This document shows positions 1 to 8,382 of a stretch of 33,193 nucleotides of DNA, piece after piece. The DNA is taken from the NCBI GenBank assembly GCA_016935615.1, contig JAFGQO010000132.1, positions 1-33,193 on the forward strand, read 5' to 3'. Under the pieces are notes generated by a model. It did no database searches, was not told where the DNA came from, and saw only the letters and a list, made by a program, of their open reading frames with translations. Position 1 is the stretch's first letter; the number at the start of each line of letters is the position of its first letter. This stretch comes from Bacteroidales bacterium (GTDB taxonomy: Bacteria > Bacteroidota > Bacteroidia > Bacteroidales > UBA10428). Position numbers and translations under genes: made by a program.

Positions 1-435
1 AACTTCGTGATGATCAATAATAAATTCCAATTTGTTTTTTACGGGGCAGGAAAATACAAAGGGTTGTACCTTAAATCCACTCACAGGTATAAATAAAGAA
101 GTAAGTTGTCCCAGTAAATCCTTTTTTCGGATTTTAACACCTATTTCTTCATGGCTTTCTCTTATTGCTGTTTCAACAAGGGAATGATCATTTGCTTCTG
201 CTTTGCCTCCAGGAAAACTGATTTGTCCGCTATGATGTCCATTATAGACAGTCCTTTTGGTAAATACAATTTCCATCTTTTCGGTACTGGAAATTATAAT
301 GATTGCTACGGCAGCGTTCTCTTGTATATTTTGGGGTGAAGCAATTTCTCTGTCTGCAGGGGCTAATTTTCTTTGTGTCTCTGATCCGGGAAGATCTGAT
401 AAGAGTTCTTTTTTTATTGCAGAGAATAGATTCAT
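1..435 (-). CDS. NUDIX hydrolase, CoA pyrophosphatase type (NudL/YeaB-like), 3' end missing
   Basis: The gene runs off the left edge; 145 codons are visible from an ATG whose first base is 435. The translation holds the motif QISFPGGKAEAND followed by ETAIRESHEEIGV, the extended NUDIX box (GG..E...REs.EEIG) typical of the CoA-pyrophosphatase branch (UPF0035). This branch hydrolyses CoA or acyl-CoA to 3',5'-ADP and phosphopantetheine in the cytosol; substrate is inferred from the family. The Glu pair in REshEE is the expected Mg2+ ligand site. About 60 residues precede the box, as usual for the family, and the chain is cut around residue 145 of a usual 200-220. Its start lies 5 nt after the stop of the permease gene at 441-1685, so the two are probably co-transcribed. 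No independent promoter or clear Shine-Dalgarno is visible. Confidence 0.88.
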   Translation of the reverse strand, partial: MNLFSAIKKELLSDLPGSETQRKLAPADREIASPQNIQENAAVAIIIISSTEKMEIVFTKRTVYNGHHSGQISFPGGKAEANDHSLVETAIRESHEEIGVKIRKKDLLGQLTSLFIPVSGFKVQPFVFSCPVKNKLEFIIDHHEV

Positions 436-440
436 TGATC

Positions 441-1685
441 TTAGTTGTATCTAAGAGTTTTCACCGGGTCGATATGCATAATGATCAGGGCAGGCATGAA
501 CATTGCCAGGAAAATAAGTATCAAACTTCCAATGTTCGTAAATGCAAAAATCTCAGCAGTCAGATTTATAGGAACATAATCAATAAAATACGAAGATCTG
601 TTCAATTTAATACACTGAAATCTGTCCTGCACATAACATAGGGCAATGGCAATTATATTTCCGATAAACAAACCCTTAAGGATCAGAAAGAAAGCCTGGT
701 AAAGAAAGATTCTTTTTAGCATTTGATTGCAGGCGCCAATAGATTTAAGAAGACCGATAGTATTTGTTCGGTCAAGTATTATAATAATTAATCCCGAGAT
801 CATATTTACAACGGCTACCACAATCATCAACAATAGAATGATAAATACATTCATATCCAGAAGATTCAGCCAGTGGAAAATCTGCGGATATTTCTCAATT
901 ATATTTACAATTCTTAATCTGGAACCGTCATCCAGAAATTCAAATCCGGCAATGTTTCTTATGGTGCTTGTAATATCTTCGATTTTACTATAGTCCTCAA
1001 TCAATATTTCGAAACCACTGATCTGATTTTCATCCCAATCGTACAATTTCTGAATATGTCCGATATCAACAATGATAAATTGCTCATCAAAATCTTCCAG
1101 GCTTGTTTCAAAAATGCCGCTGATTTTAAAGCGACGGGGTCTGGGTCTTTCACCAAAGAAGAACATAATGAATTCCTCTCCGACATTTAATTTTAGAAGT
1201 GAGGATAACCTTTTTGAAATTAAAACCTCGTTTGTTTTTACTGAATCATTCACCAAAAATGAACTTCCTTCCACAAGGTTTTCATTGAAAAAACTCCAGT
1301 CGAAATCAGAACCAACACCTTTTGCAATAACTCCCTGGTTTTCTCGGCCAGCTTTAATAATTCCCGGTTTTGTGGCGAATACCTGCAAGTGTTTTACCTG
1401 CGGGATATTTTTAATTGTTTGTAAAAAATCCTGATCTGAAGATATTGGAATAGACTCAAAGGAATTGTTTGCATCAAAATTGACTATTTGAATATGGCTG
1501 CCAAATCCGACCACTTTGTTCCGGATTTCTTTTTTAAACCCTGTAACAACTGCCAGAGATATTATCATAACTGCAATACTCAGTGAAATGGAGAACACCG
1601 ATAACTGCACAATTGACCTCGACATCAGCTTCTTTCCTTCTTTATCAAAAGTAAAGCGCTTTGCTATGAAATACTCAGTATTCAA
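441..1685 (-). CDS. FtsX-like ABC transporter permease, LolC/LolE type
   Basis: A 414-residue membrane protein with the MacB/FtsX permease layout. There is one N-terminal transmembrane segment (about 24-48), a large periplasmic domain (about 50-275) rich in beta-strand character, and three C-terminal segments (about 283-307, 325-350, 375-403). It ends DPVKTLRYN, and P-x-x-x-LR(Y/F) close to the C-terminus is a familiar ending for this family. The start IAKRF resembles LolC/E-type permeases, which with LolD extract lipoproteins from the inner membrane. This role is inferred; it could be another FtsX-like permease. The start codon is TTG (1683-1685): the frame has no ATG before an upstream TAA at 1698-1700. 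The NUDIX gene follows 5 nt downstream. A LolD-type ATPase gene is not adjacent but lies at 32025-32684. Confidence 0.85.
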   Translation of the reverse strand: MNTEYFIAKRFTFDKEGKKLMSRSIVQLSVFSISLSIAVMIISLAVVTGFKKEIRNKVVGFGSHIQIVNFDANNSFESIPISSDQDFLQTIKNIPQVKHLQVFATKPGIIKAGRENQGVIAKGVGSDFDWSFFNENLVEGSSFLVNDSVKTNEVLISKRLSSLLKLNVGEEFIMFFFGERPRPRRFKISGIFETSLEDFDEQFIIVDIGHIQKLYDWDENQISGFEILIEDYSKIEDITSTIRNIAGFEFLDDGSRLRIVNIIEKYPQIFHWLNLLDMNVFIILLLMIVVAVVNMISGLIIIILDRTNTIGLLKSIGACNQMLKRIFLYQAFFLILKGLFIGNIIAIALCYVQDRFQCIKLNRSSYFIDYVPINLTAEIFAFTNIGSLILIFLAMFMPALIIMHIDPVKTLRYN

Positions 1686-1739
1686 AATAATCAGACTTTA
1701 TAGAGTTCATAAAAATAGTAAATTAGCCAGGCATTCACT

Positions 1740-2948
1740 ATGATTCCTTCAATGAAAAGCAGATTAATACGTAAGTTGATAAATAGTGCACTGGTAATAT
1801 TGATCATTTGTTTTCCGGGATGTTCAAATGCAATAGATAATACGGATATACAACCGGGATCCTATCAATTGGAAAAATATATCAAGCTTCTGGAAGGTAA
1901 GCGTATTGCACTGGTAGTAAATCACACATCTGTCATTTATAATACACACATCCTGGATACTCTTAGGAGCAGAGGTATTACAATTGAAAAAGTATTTTCT
2001 CCGGAACATGGTTTTCTTGGAAGAGATGGAGCAGGAGTTGCTGTTGGTAATGAAAAGTATTCCCAGTCGTTAATTCCTGTTATATCACTTTATGGAACAA
2101 AGAAGAAACCTGCCATTACAGATATGGAGAATCTGGAATTAATAGTATTTGATATACAAGATGTCGGAGTAAGGTTTTATACTTACCTGAGTACTCTTCA
2201 CTATGTGATGGAGGCTTGTGCAGAAAACAATATTCCTTTCATAGTGCTTGACAGACCGAATCCGAATGGTTTTTATATTGATGGTCCTGTACTGCAAAAA
2301 GAATTCAGGTCTTTTATCGGTTTGCATCCTGTCCCAGTAGTGTATGGGATGACAATTGGTGAGTATGCAAATATGATCAATGGAGAAGGGTGGTTAAAAG
2401 ACTCTGTTACATGTGATTTAACAATTATCAGGTGTGAAAATTACAATCATTCCAGTCGGTATATATTACCGGTCAATCCATCACCAAATCTCAGGGAAAT
2501 GAGGGCAATATATCTTTATCCATCTCTGGCATTTTTTGAAGGCACAATAATTTCTGAGGGCAGAGGAACGGATTTTCCCTTTCTTGTTGCAGGCCATCCT
2601 GATTATCCTGATCATACTTTTTCATTTGTTCCATTGAATGAAAATAGCAAAGGACCTGATCCAAAGTTAAAGGATAAAACCTGTTTTGGAATTGACCTGC
2701 GTGAAACCTGTCCGGATTCGTTAATAAGTAAAAATGAAATTGATTTAAGTTATCTTATTGATATGTATAATGCTTTAAATAAGAGAAAAGATTTTTTTTC
2801 AGACTATTTTAATCTGCTTGCCGGTACGGATCAATTGAAAAAACAAATTATAGAAGGAAAAAGCATAGAACAAATTAAGAAATCATGGATTGCTGAGATA
2901 GAAAAATTCAAAAAAATCAGGGCAAAGTATTTGCTTTACCCCGATTAA
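1740..2948 (+). CDS. DUF1343 protein, NamZ-like exo-beta-N-acetylmuramidase (GH171), lipoprotein
   Basis: A 402-residue DUF1343 protein. The family founder, NamZ of Bacillus subtilis, removes terminal N-acetylmuramic acid from peptidoglycan fragments, so a role in murein turnover is likely. Visible family motifs are VVNHTS (about 59-64), SPEHGFLG (about 87-94, with the conserved Glu-His at 89-90), VFDIQDVGVRFYTY (about 137-150), LDRPNPNG and SEGRGT. The N-terminus is basic, then hydrophobic (about 13-27), then Cys28 in the context CFPGC, a plausible though non-ideal lipobox, so the mature protein is probably a lipoprotein facing the periplasm or surface. A second ATG at 1752 (MKSRL) gives a more typical signal peptide and may be the real start. 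The gene is divergent from the permease (54-nt gap) and converges with the aminotransferase gene (5-nt gap). Confidence 0.88.
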   Translation: MIPSMKSRLIRKLINSALVILIICFPGCSNAIDNTDIQPGSYQLEKYIKLLEGKRIALVVNHTSVIYNTHILDTLRSRGITIEKVFSPEHGFLGRDGAGVAVGNEKYSQSLIPVISLYGTKKKPAITDMENLELIVFDIQDVGVRFYTYLSTLHYVMEACAENNIPFIVLDRPNPNGFYIDGPVLQKEFRSFIGLHPVPVVYGMTIGEYANMINGEGWLKDSVTCDLTIIRCENYNHSSRYILPVNPSPNLREMRAIYLYPSLAFFEGTIISEGRGTDFPFLVAGHPDYPDHTFSFVPLNENSKGPDPKLKDKTCFGIDLRETCPDSLISKNEIDLSYLIDMYNALNKRKDFFSDYFNLLAGTDQLKKQIIEGKSIEQIKKSWIAEIEKFKKIRAKYLLYPD

Positions 2949-2953
2949 AAGAA

Positions 2954-4192
2954 TTATTTTTCCACATGATTGTTCATAATTACCATTTCTTTTTCAGGTA
3001 GTCTGCCCGGATAGTTTTTAAGTCCTTCCGCAAGACATTCCATTGCAATTTTCAGTTTATCCTGATTGATAACATAAGCAATACGTACTTCCTGTTTTCC
3101 AAGGCCACCTTCTGTATAGAATCCTGCACCGGGAGCCAGCATAATCGTATTCCCTTTGTATTCAAAATCACTTAACATCCACATGGCAAATTTTTCTGCA
3201 TCATCAACCGGGAGTTTTGCCATAATATAGAAAGCTCCTTTTGGTTTTGTACAAAATACTCCTGGTATTTGATTCAATGCATAGACGATATAATTTCTTC
3301 TGGCCAGATATTCATCAAAAACTCCATTCATGTATTCCTTAGATGAATCAATGGCTGCTTCACCGGCAATTTGACCTACATAAGGAGGGCTTAACCTGGC
3401 CTGACAAAATTTTAATGCAGTGTCACGCAAATATTTATTCTTGGTAATTAAGGCGCCCGTTCTCAGACCGGTGGCACTATAACGTTTTGAAAGCGAATCG
3501 ATCAGAATTGCATGCTGGTCCATTCCTTCCAATTGCATTATCGATATAAATTCTTCGTCATCGTATACAAATTCACGGTATACTTCATCTGAGAGAAGAA
3601 ATAAATCGTATTTTAATACCAGGTCCCGTATTTGTTCAAGTTCTTTTCGGCTGTAAACATGACCTGTAGGATTGTTAGGATTGCATATGATTATGCCCCT
3701 GGTCTTCTCGGTTATCTTTTTCTCAAATTCTGAAATGGGCGGAAGAATAAATCCATCTTCAATATGTGATGTAATGGCTACAACATTTACGTCTGTTGAT
3801 GTTGCAAAACTATAATAATTAGCATAAAAAGGCTCCGGAACAAGGATTTCGTCGTTTGCATTAAGACAGGTTAGCAAGGTTATTGTTATTGCCTCCGAAC
3901 CACCTGTTGTGATAAGAATATCTTCATAATTCACATTGATATTATGTCGTTTGTAATATTCCACCAACTTTCGCCGAAGAGATTCCATGCCGGCACTGTG
4001 ACTGTATTCCAATACTTTCGCATCCAGGTTTCTGATCGCTGCTATAGCTTTGTCAGAAGTTGGAATATCGGGTTGACCAATATTCAGTCGAAGAACATTT
4101 TTTCCTCTCCGGATTGCCTCTTCGGCAAGGGGGACCAGTTTTCTGATCGGTGAATTTGGCATCAGCGTGCCTCTTTTTGAAATCTTTGGCAT
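2954..4192 (-). CDS. Pyridoxal-phosphate-dependent aminotransferase, class I/II (AspC-like)
   Basis: A 412-residue fold-type I aminotransferase of usual length. Visible signatures are LNIGQPDIPT near the N-terminus, TTGGSEAI in the cofactor phosphate region, IICNPNNPTG, the LLSDEVYREF strand carrying the PLP-pyridine Asp, and SLSKRYSATGLRTG with the Schiff-base lysine at residue 236. The Arg in the C-terminal VRIAYV segment is the expected alpha-carboxylate binder. The reaction is amino-group transfer between an amino acid and a 2-oxo acid in the cytosol; aspartate/2-oxoglutarate is the commonest assignment but the substrate cannot be fixed from sequence. The start at 4192 (MPKISKRG) matches the usual N-terminus of Bacteroidota homologues. 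A minus-strand terminator at 4212-4246 separates it from the upstream DUF1573 gene, so it is probably transcribed on its own. Confidence 0.92.
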   Translation of the reverse strand: MPKISKRGTLMPNSPIRKLVPLAEEAIRRGKNVLRLNIGQPDIPTSDKAIAAIRNLDAKVLEYSHSAGMESLRRKLVEYYKRHNINVNYEDILITTGGSEAITITLLTCLNANDEILVPEPFYANYYSFATSTDVNVVAITSHIEDGFILPPISEFEKKITEKTRGIIICNPNNPTGHVYSRKELEQIRDLVLKYDLFLLSDEVYREFVYDDEEFISIMQLEGMDQHAILIDSLSKRYSATGLRTGALITKNKYLRDTALKFCQARLSPPYVGQIAGEAAIDSSKEYMNGVFDEYLARRNYIVYALNQIPGVFCTKPKGAFYIMAKLPVDDAEKFAMWMLSDFEYKGNTIMLAPGAGFYTEGGLGKQEVRIAYVINQDKLKIAMECLAEGLKNYPGRLPEKEMVIMNNHVEK

Positions 4193-4211
4193 TTTTCATT
4201 AATTATTAGTA

Positions 4212-4246
4212 CGAAAAACAAACTCACAGATAAATGTATCTGTGAG
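4212..4246 (-). terminator. Rho-independent terminator of the DUF1573 gene
   Basis: A perfect inverted repeat, CTCACAGATA at 4223-4232 and TATCTGTGAG at 4237-4246, with a 4-nt loop. Read on the minus strand it is followed at once by TTTGTTTTT (4222 down to 4214). It lies 28 nt past the stop of the DUF1573 gene and 31 nt before the start of the aminotransferase gene, so it ends the former and insulates the latter. Confidence 0.8.
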
Positions 4247-4273
4247 TCACAATTATCTATATGATGGGGGTTT

Positions 4274-4699
4274 TTAATTTACTGCCGCCTGAGCTTTTGG
4301 TTCAACTTTTCCTTTTATTCTTAATACTATTGGAGTTTCAGTAGCATTTGAATATACCGTGATGGATTTTGAAAACTGACCAATCCGTCTTGTATCATAC
4401 CTTGCCTTGATGGAAGATGATTCTCCTGGTTTAATAGGTTCACGGGGCCATTCCGGAACAGTACATCCACAAGAGCTACGTACATTACTGAGTATTAACG
4501 GATCAGTTCCTGTGTTCGTAAAAAGAAATTCAAAAATTCCATCCCCACCTTGTTCAATAACGCGAAATTCAGATTCTTTTTGTGAGAATTCTATGGATGG
4601 ACCGAATACAGATTGTTCCCCTTCAACAGCTGGTGTTTGTGAGCAACTATATGTAAATGAAACAATTACAAATAAAATACTAGCAATAACTTTTTTCAT
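4274..4699 (-). CDS. DUF1573 domain-containing exported protein, probable lipoprotein
   Basis: 141 residues. The frame extends upstream to 4828, but MKKVIASILFVIVSFTYSC at 4699 is a clear export signal, so I take this ATG. Cys19 follows a short hydrophobic stretch and may be lipidated, although the -3 residue is Thr rather than Leu/Val. The rest is one DUF1573 domain: a small immunoglobulin-like fold with FLFTNTGTDPL, SNVRSSCGCTVPEWP (the characteristic CGC) and the PGESSSIKARYDT strand, ending in a charged tail. DUF1573 proteins are abundant in Bacteroidota and have no established activity; a structural or scaffolding envelope role is only inferred. A TAAATTTG box on the minus strand (4721-4728) lies 21 nt upstream, and a strong terminator follows, so it is probably a single-gene transcript. 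Confidence 0.85.
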   Translation of the reverse strand: MKKVIASILFVIVSFTYSCSQTPAVEGEQSVFGPSIEFSQKESEFRVIEQGGDGIFEFLFTNTGTDPLILSNVRSSCGCTVPEWPREPIKPGESSSIKARYDTRRIGQFSKSITVYSNATETPIVLRIKGKVEPKAQAAVN

Positions 4700-4720
4700 A
4701 GCAATGAATTTTACAATTTG

Positions 4721-4728
4721 CAAATTTA
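4721..4728 (-). promoter_or_regulatory. Bacteroidota-type -7 box for the DUF1573 gene
   Basis: The minus strand reads TAAATTTG followed by C, matching the TAnnTTTG -7 consensus, 21 nt upstream of the DUF1573 ATG. No TTG lies at the expected upstream distance, so support is from the -7 element and position only. Confidence 0.35.
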
Positions 4729-4950
4729 AAGATATTTTATTTAGATAATATGTATTTTTTTCAATTATATCAACAATCATGCTAAAGAAAACAGGGATTT
4801 CAAAAATACGAATGGTCTGAGAGGCCATTTACCCACTTCAACGTAATTTATTTAAAATGGTTTGGGAAATCTTTATAAAGGTTAATTTCTTCATAAATTC
4901 ATTATATGATTCTTAATTTATATTTTTACGCGACTTTTATAATGATTTGT

Positions 4951-4970
4951 CCCCGTAGCTTGCTACGGGG
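4951..4970. repeat. REP-like perfect hairpin upstream of valS
   Basis: CCCCGTAGC, TT, GCTACGGGG: a 9-bp perfect GC-rich stem with a 2-nt loop in otherwise AT-rich DNA. There is no T-tract after it on either strand, so it does not look like an ordinary intrinsic terminator. It shares the GCTTGC apex with the second hairpin at 5003-5035. Confidence 0.75.
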
Positions 4971-5002
4971 TTAGCGAACACAAAAATAATAAAAAAAGGA
5001 TC

Positions 5003-5035
5003 GAAGATTCCTCGTCGCTTGCGGCAAGAAGCTTC
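5003..5035. repeat. REP-like imperfect hairpin in the valS leader
   Basis: GAAG at 5003-5006 pairs with CTTC at 5032-5035, the middle GTCGC pairs with GCGGC around a TT loop (one G-T pair), and most bases between also pair apart from two mismatches and a bulge. The apex GCTTGC is identical to that of the 4951-4970 hairpin. Outer AT-rich flanks (AAAAATAA on the left, TTATTTTT on the right) extend the symmetry to within a few bases of the valS ATG at 5053. Its copy number in the genome cannot be judged from this window, where it occurs once. Confidence 0.6.
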
Positions 5036-5052
5036 AATAAGGATTTATTTTT

Positions 5053-7683
5053 ATGGAGATTCCCAGTAAATACAGCCCGAAAGATGTTGAGAAGAAATGG
5101 TACGACTATTGGATGGAGCATAAACTTTTCAGATCTGTACCCGATAAAAGAGTACCTTATACAATCGTAATACCACCACCAAATGTGACGGGTGTTCTGC
5201 ATATGGGACACATGCTGAATAACACCATCCAGGATATCCTTATCAGAAGAGCCAGAATGACAGGGAAAAATGCCTGTTGGGTGCCTGGTACAGACCATGC
5301 CTCCATTGCAACAGAAGCAAAAGTAGTAGCAAAGTTAAGAGACGAAGGCATAAACAAAGGTGACTTAACACGTGAGGATTTTATGAAGCATGCCTGGGAA
5401 TGGAAAGAAAAACACGGCGGAATTATTCTGGAGCAACTTAAGAAACTCGGAGCATCCTGTGATTGGGATCGTACATGTTTCACAATGGATGAAAAACTTT
5501 CATCAAGTGTGATTAAGGTTTTTATCGATTTATACAATAAAGGATTTGTTTACAAAGGAGTTCGAATGGTCAACTGGGATCCCCAGGCCAAAACTGCCCT
5601 GTCAGATGAAGAGGTGATTTATAAAGAAGAGAAATCGAAGTTGTATTATATCAGATACAAGGTTGTGGGTACTGTCGATGAATGGCTTACTATTGCTACA
5701 ACGCGACCGGAGACTATATTGGGAGATACTGCTTTGTGTATTCATCCTGCTGATAAAAGATTTAAAAAATATGTGGGAGAAAAAGTGCTGGTACCATTAG
5801 TTGAAAGACCTGTGCCTGTGATCGAGGATGATTATGTGGATATGGAATTCGGAACAGGATGCCTTAAAATTACACCTGCTCATGATGAAAATGATTACAT
5901 TATCGGAGAAAAACACAAATTGGAAACGATTAATATCTTCAATGAAGATGGCACATTGAATGAGTCAGCAGAATTATTTATTGGTGAGGATCGGTTTACA
6001 GCAAGGAAACTGATAATTCCTGAACTTGAGAAGTCTGGTTACCTGGTAAAGGAAGAGGATTACGTGAATAAAATAGGTTATTCGGAACGTACCGATGTCG
6101 TCATAGAGCCCCGCCTGTCTGCCCAGTGGTTTATTAAAATGAAAGATCTGGCAAAACCGGCTCTTGATCACGTAATGAATGACGATGTGAAATTTCATCC
6201 GCCAAAGTTTAAGAATCTTTACAAACACTGGATGGAAAATATCAGGGACTGGTGTATTAGCAGGCAGCTATGGTGGGGTCACCGAATACCGGTATATTAT
6301 CTTCCCGGTGGAGAATATGTTGTTGCTGAAACTATTGAGGAAGCAGTAAAACTTGCACAGGAAAAAACGAATAATTCAAAACTTACGGAAAAAGATATTA
6401 AACAGGATGAAGATGTGCTTGATACATGGGCATCATCCTGGTTATGGCCTATATCTATATTTGATGGCATAAACCATCCTGATAATGAAGATATAAATTA
6501 TTACTATCCAACTTCTGACCTGGTCACTGCTCCTGATATCATTTTTTTCTGGGTGGCAAGAATGATTATTGCCGGATTTGAATTTCGAAATGAAAAACCA
6601 TTTGATAATGTATATTTTACGGGAATGGTGCGTGATAAGCTCAGGAGAAAGATGTCCAAATCGCTTGGGAATTCACCTGACCCGCTTGAACTAATAGAAA
6701 AATATGGTGCAGATGGTGTTCGTGTTGGTATGTTGTTATGTTCTCCGGCAGGGAATGACCTTCTGTTTGATGAATCATTGACCGAACAGGGCAGAAATTT
6801 CTGTAACAAGCTCTGGAACACATTTCGGCTTATTAAAGGATGGAAAACTGATGAAAAAATTGAACAGCCTGAAGTGACAAAACAAGCAATTGCATGGTTT
6901 GAAGCGAAGCTAAACCAGTCTCTTAAGCTAATAGCCGATCATTTTTCAAAATTTCGTATAAGCAGTGCATTGATGGTGGTGTATACCCTGATAAGGGATG
7001 AGTTTTCAGGATGGTATCTGGAAGCTGTTAAACCCGAATATCAGAAACCAATTGACCGGATAACTTTCGGAAAAACCCTTGACTTTCTTAACAAATTATT
7101 AAAAGTTTTACATCCTTTTATGCCTTTTATTTCCGAGGAGATCTACCAATTAATAGAGGAGAGAAAAAACGGTGAAAGCATTATGATGAGTGAAATGCCG
7201 GAGCCAGGATTGTTTGATGCTAAGCTCCTTAAAGAATTTGAAAAGGCAAAAGAGATTATTGCATCCATAAGAAATATCCGGCAGGGGAAAAATATTCCTC
7301 AAAAAGAAAAACTAAATCTGTGTGTGAGTTTTAATGAATCAAAATACAACAAAACTTATTTATCCGTTGTAAAAAAACTGGCTAATATTGACGGGATTTC
7401 CTTTGCTGAGACAATCGAAAATGATTCATCCTCATTTATGGTTGGAACAGTGCATTACAGTGTTCCGCTCGGCAATTCTATTGACGTCGAAGAAGAGAAA
7501 AAAAAGCTTCGGGAAGAATTGGGCTATCAGCAGGGGTTTCTTTCATCGGTAATGAAGAAACTCAACAACGAGAGTTTTATTAAAAATGCTCCTGAAAGAG
7601 TAGTGACTGTTGAGAAAAAGAAAAAAGCTGACGCGGAAGAAAAAATAAAATCTCTTAAGGAACGTCTGAAATCCATTTCATAA
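5053..7683 (+). CDS. valS: Valine--tRNA ligase
   Basis: An 876-residue class Ia aminoacyl-tRNA synthetase that charges tRNA-Val with valine in the cytosol. The opening [15 protein letters not shown] and [13 protein letters not shown] with HMGH at 50-53 (the HIGH site) are diagnostic for ValRS. The editing (CP1) domain shows [12 protein letters not shown] and the [16 protein letters not shown] segment used for clearing misacylated Thr-tRNA. The Rossmann fold resumes at [16 protein letters not shown], and KMSKS lies at 533-537. An anticodon-binding helical domain follows, and the last 65 or so residues, rich in Lys/Glu, form the usual ValRS C-terminal coiled coil. Length is normal and no key motif is missing. 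The gene stands alone and converges with pdxH (20-nt gap). Its leader holds two hairpins (4951-4970, 5003-5035). Confidence 0.98.
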   Translation: MEIPSKYSPKDVEKKWYDYWMEHKLFRSVPDKRVPYTIVIPPPNVTGVLHMGHMLNNTIQDILIRRARMTGKNACWVPGTDHASIATEAKVVAKLRDEGINKGDLTREDFMKHAWEWKEKHGGIILEQLKKLGASCDWDRTCFTMDEKLSSSVIKVFIDLYNKGFVYKGVRMVNWDPQAKTALSDEEVIYKEEKSKLYYIRYKVVGTVDEWLTIATTRPETILGDTALCIHPADKRFKKYVGEKVLVPLVERPVPVIEDDYVDMEFGTGCLKITPAHDENDYIIGEKHKLETINIFNEDGTLNESAELFIGEDRFTARKLIIPELEKSGYLVKEEDYVNKIGYSERTDVVIEPRLSAQWFIKMKDLAKPALDHVMNDDVKFHPPKFKNLYKHWMENIRDWCISRQLWWGHRIPVYYLPGGEYVVAETIEEAVKLAQEKTNNSKLTEKDIKQDEDVLDTWASSWLWPISIFDGINHPDNEDINYYYPTSDLVTAPDIIFFWVARMIIAGFEFRNEKPFDNVYFTGMVRDKLRRKMSKSLGNSPDPLELIEKYGADGVRVGMLLCSPAGNDLLFDESLTEQGRNFCNKLWNTFRLIKGWKTDEKIEQPEVTKQAIAWFEAKLNQSLKLIADHFSKFRISSALMVVYTLIRDEFSGWYLEAVKPEYQKPIDRITFGKTLDFLNKLLKVLHPFMPFISEEIYQLIEERKNGESIMMSEMPEPGLFDAKLLKEFEKAKEIIASIRNIRQGKNIPQKEKLNLCVSFNESKYNKTYLSVVKKLANIDGISFAETIENDSSSFMVGTVHYSVPLGNSIDVEEEKKKLREELGYQQGFLSSVMKKLNNESFIKNAPERVVTVEKKKKADAEEKIKSLKERLKSIS

Positions 7684-7703
7684 ATCATGTGATCGATAAT
7701 TCA

Positions 7704-8342
7704 TCAAGGTGCCAGTCTTCTGATAATCCATTTATTTTTAATGAGACTGAATTCAAACCGGTCATGCAGCCTGTTTTCTCTTTCCTGCCAGAATTCAAAC
7801 AGATCTGGCATAAGCCGGTAGCCTCCCCAATGCGAAGGTCGGGGAACTGATTTCCCTTCATATTTTTGTTTCAATTTCAATTCCTGATTTACAAGGTAAT
7901 CACGGGATGCAATTTCTTCGCTTTGAGGAGATATCCATGCTTCGATTTTGCTGCCGAAAGGTCTGGTATCAAAGTATGCATCGGATTCTTCCTGCGAAAT
8001 TTTATCAATCTTACCTTCTATTCGGACCTGTCGTTTTATGGTATGCCATGGAAAGAGCAAAGAACCATATGAATTCTTTTCCAGGTGTTTTCCTTTTTTA
8101 CTTTGATAGTTTGAATAAAATGTGAATCCTTTTTGATTAAATTCTTTTAATAATACAATTCTTGAACTGGGCCGGTTTGATTCTGAGACAGTACTTAATA
8201 TCATAACATTAGGATCATCAAGACCTTCATTAATAGCATCTTCAAGCCAGATGTCGAACTGTTTGAAAGGATCCTGCAAAAGATCAGCCTCATTCAACTC
8301 GTTTTCTTCATAATCGTTTTTTAATTCATTAAGATCAGCCAT
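7704..8342 (-). CDS. pdxH: Pyridoxamine 5'-phosphate oxidase
   Basis: 212 residues, full length for PdxH, the FMN enzyme oxidising pyridoxine/pyridoxamine 5'-phosphate to pyridoxal 5'-phosphate in the vitamin B6 pathway. Visible features are the LQDPFKQFDIWLEDA start, SRIVLLKEFNQKGFTFYSNY (FMN phosphate-binding strands), SKKGKHLEKN, FPWHTIKRQVRIEGKI, the SDAYFDTRP/ISPQSEEI segment, and the C-terminal PDLFEFWQERENRLHDR signature with the terminal RRLAP. All expected cofactor and substrate Arg/Lys positions appear present. It lies 40 nt downstream of the brkB-type gene on the same strand and is probably the last gene of the DUF4783-nadC-brkB-pdxH series. The product would supply cofactor to enzymes such as the aminotransferase at 2954-4192. 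Confidence 0.96.
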   Translation of the reverse strand: MADLNELKNDYEENELNEADLLQDPFKQFDIWLEDAINEGLDDPNVMILSTVSESNRPSSRIVLLKEFNQKGFTFYSNYQSKKGKHLEKNSYGSLLFPWHTIKRQVRIEGKIDKISQEESDAYFDTRPFGSKIEAWISPQSEEIASRDYLVNQELKLKQKYEGKSVPRPSHWGGYRLMPDLFEFWQERENRLHDRFEFSLIKNKWIIRRLAP

Positions 8343-8382
8343 ATTATTTAAATTCTGTTAAATACAAACGAATAAAGCATGT

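Larger units (their letters stand above)
4700..5052. other. 353-nt intergenic region between DUF1573 and valS
   Basis: An AT-rich gap between divergent genes. It holds a minus-strand -7-like box near 4721-4728 and, next to valS, two TT-loop hairpins (4951-4970 and 5003-5035) described separately. I find no convincing plus-strand promoter for valS: the nearest candidate is a TATATTTT run around 4919-4927 with no matching upstream TTG. I see no small gene with coding character here; the frame extending the DUF1573 protein upstream has no signal-peptide logic. Confidence 0.6.

Noticed and set aside
151-641. Overlapping plus-strand open frames at the left end
   Set aside because: They lie antisense to the NUDIX and permease genes, share no sequence character of proteins, and the minus-strand products are clear family members.
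4700-4828. Forty-three-codon upstream extension of the DUF1573 reading frame
   Set aside because: A proper signal peptide starts at the ATG at 4699 and a -7-like box lies within the extension, so the upstream part is leader, not coding.
5157-5537. Antisense open frame of 126 codons inside valS
   Set aside because: It is the complement of the ValRS catalytic domain, which carries HMGH and other required motifs; a shadow frame.
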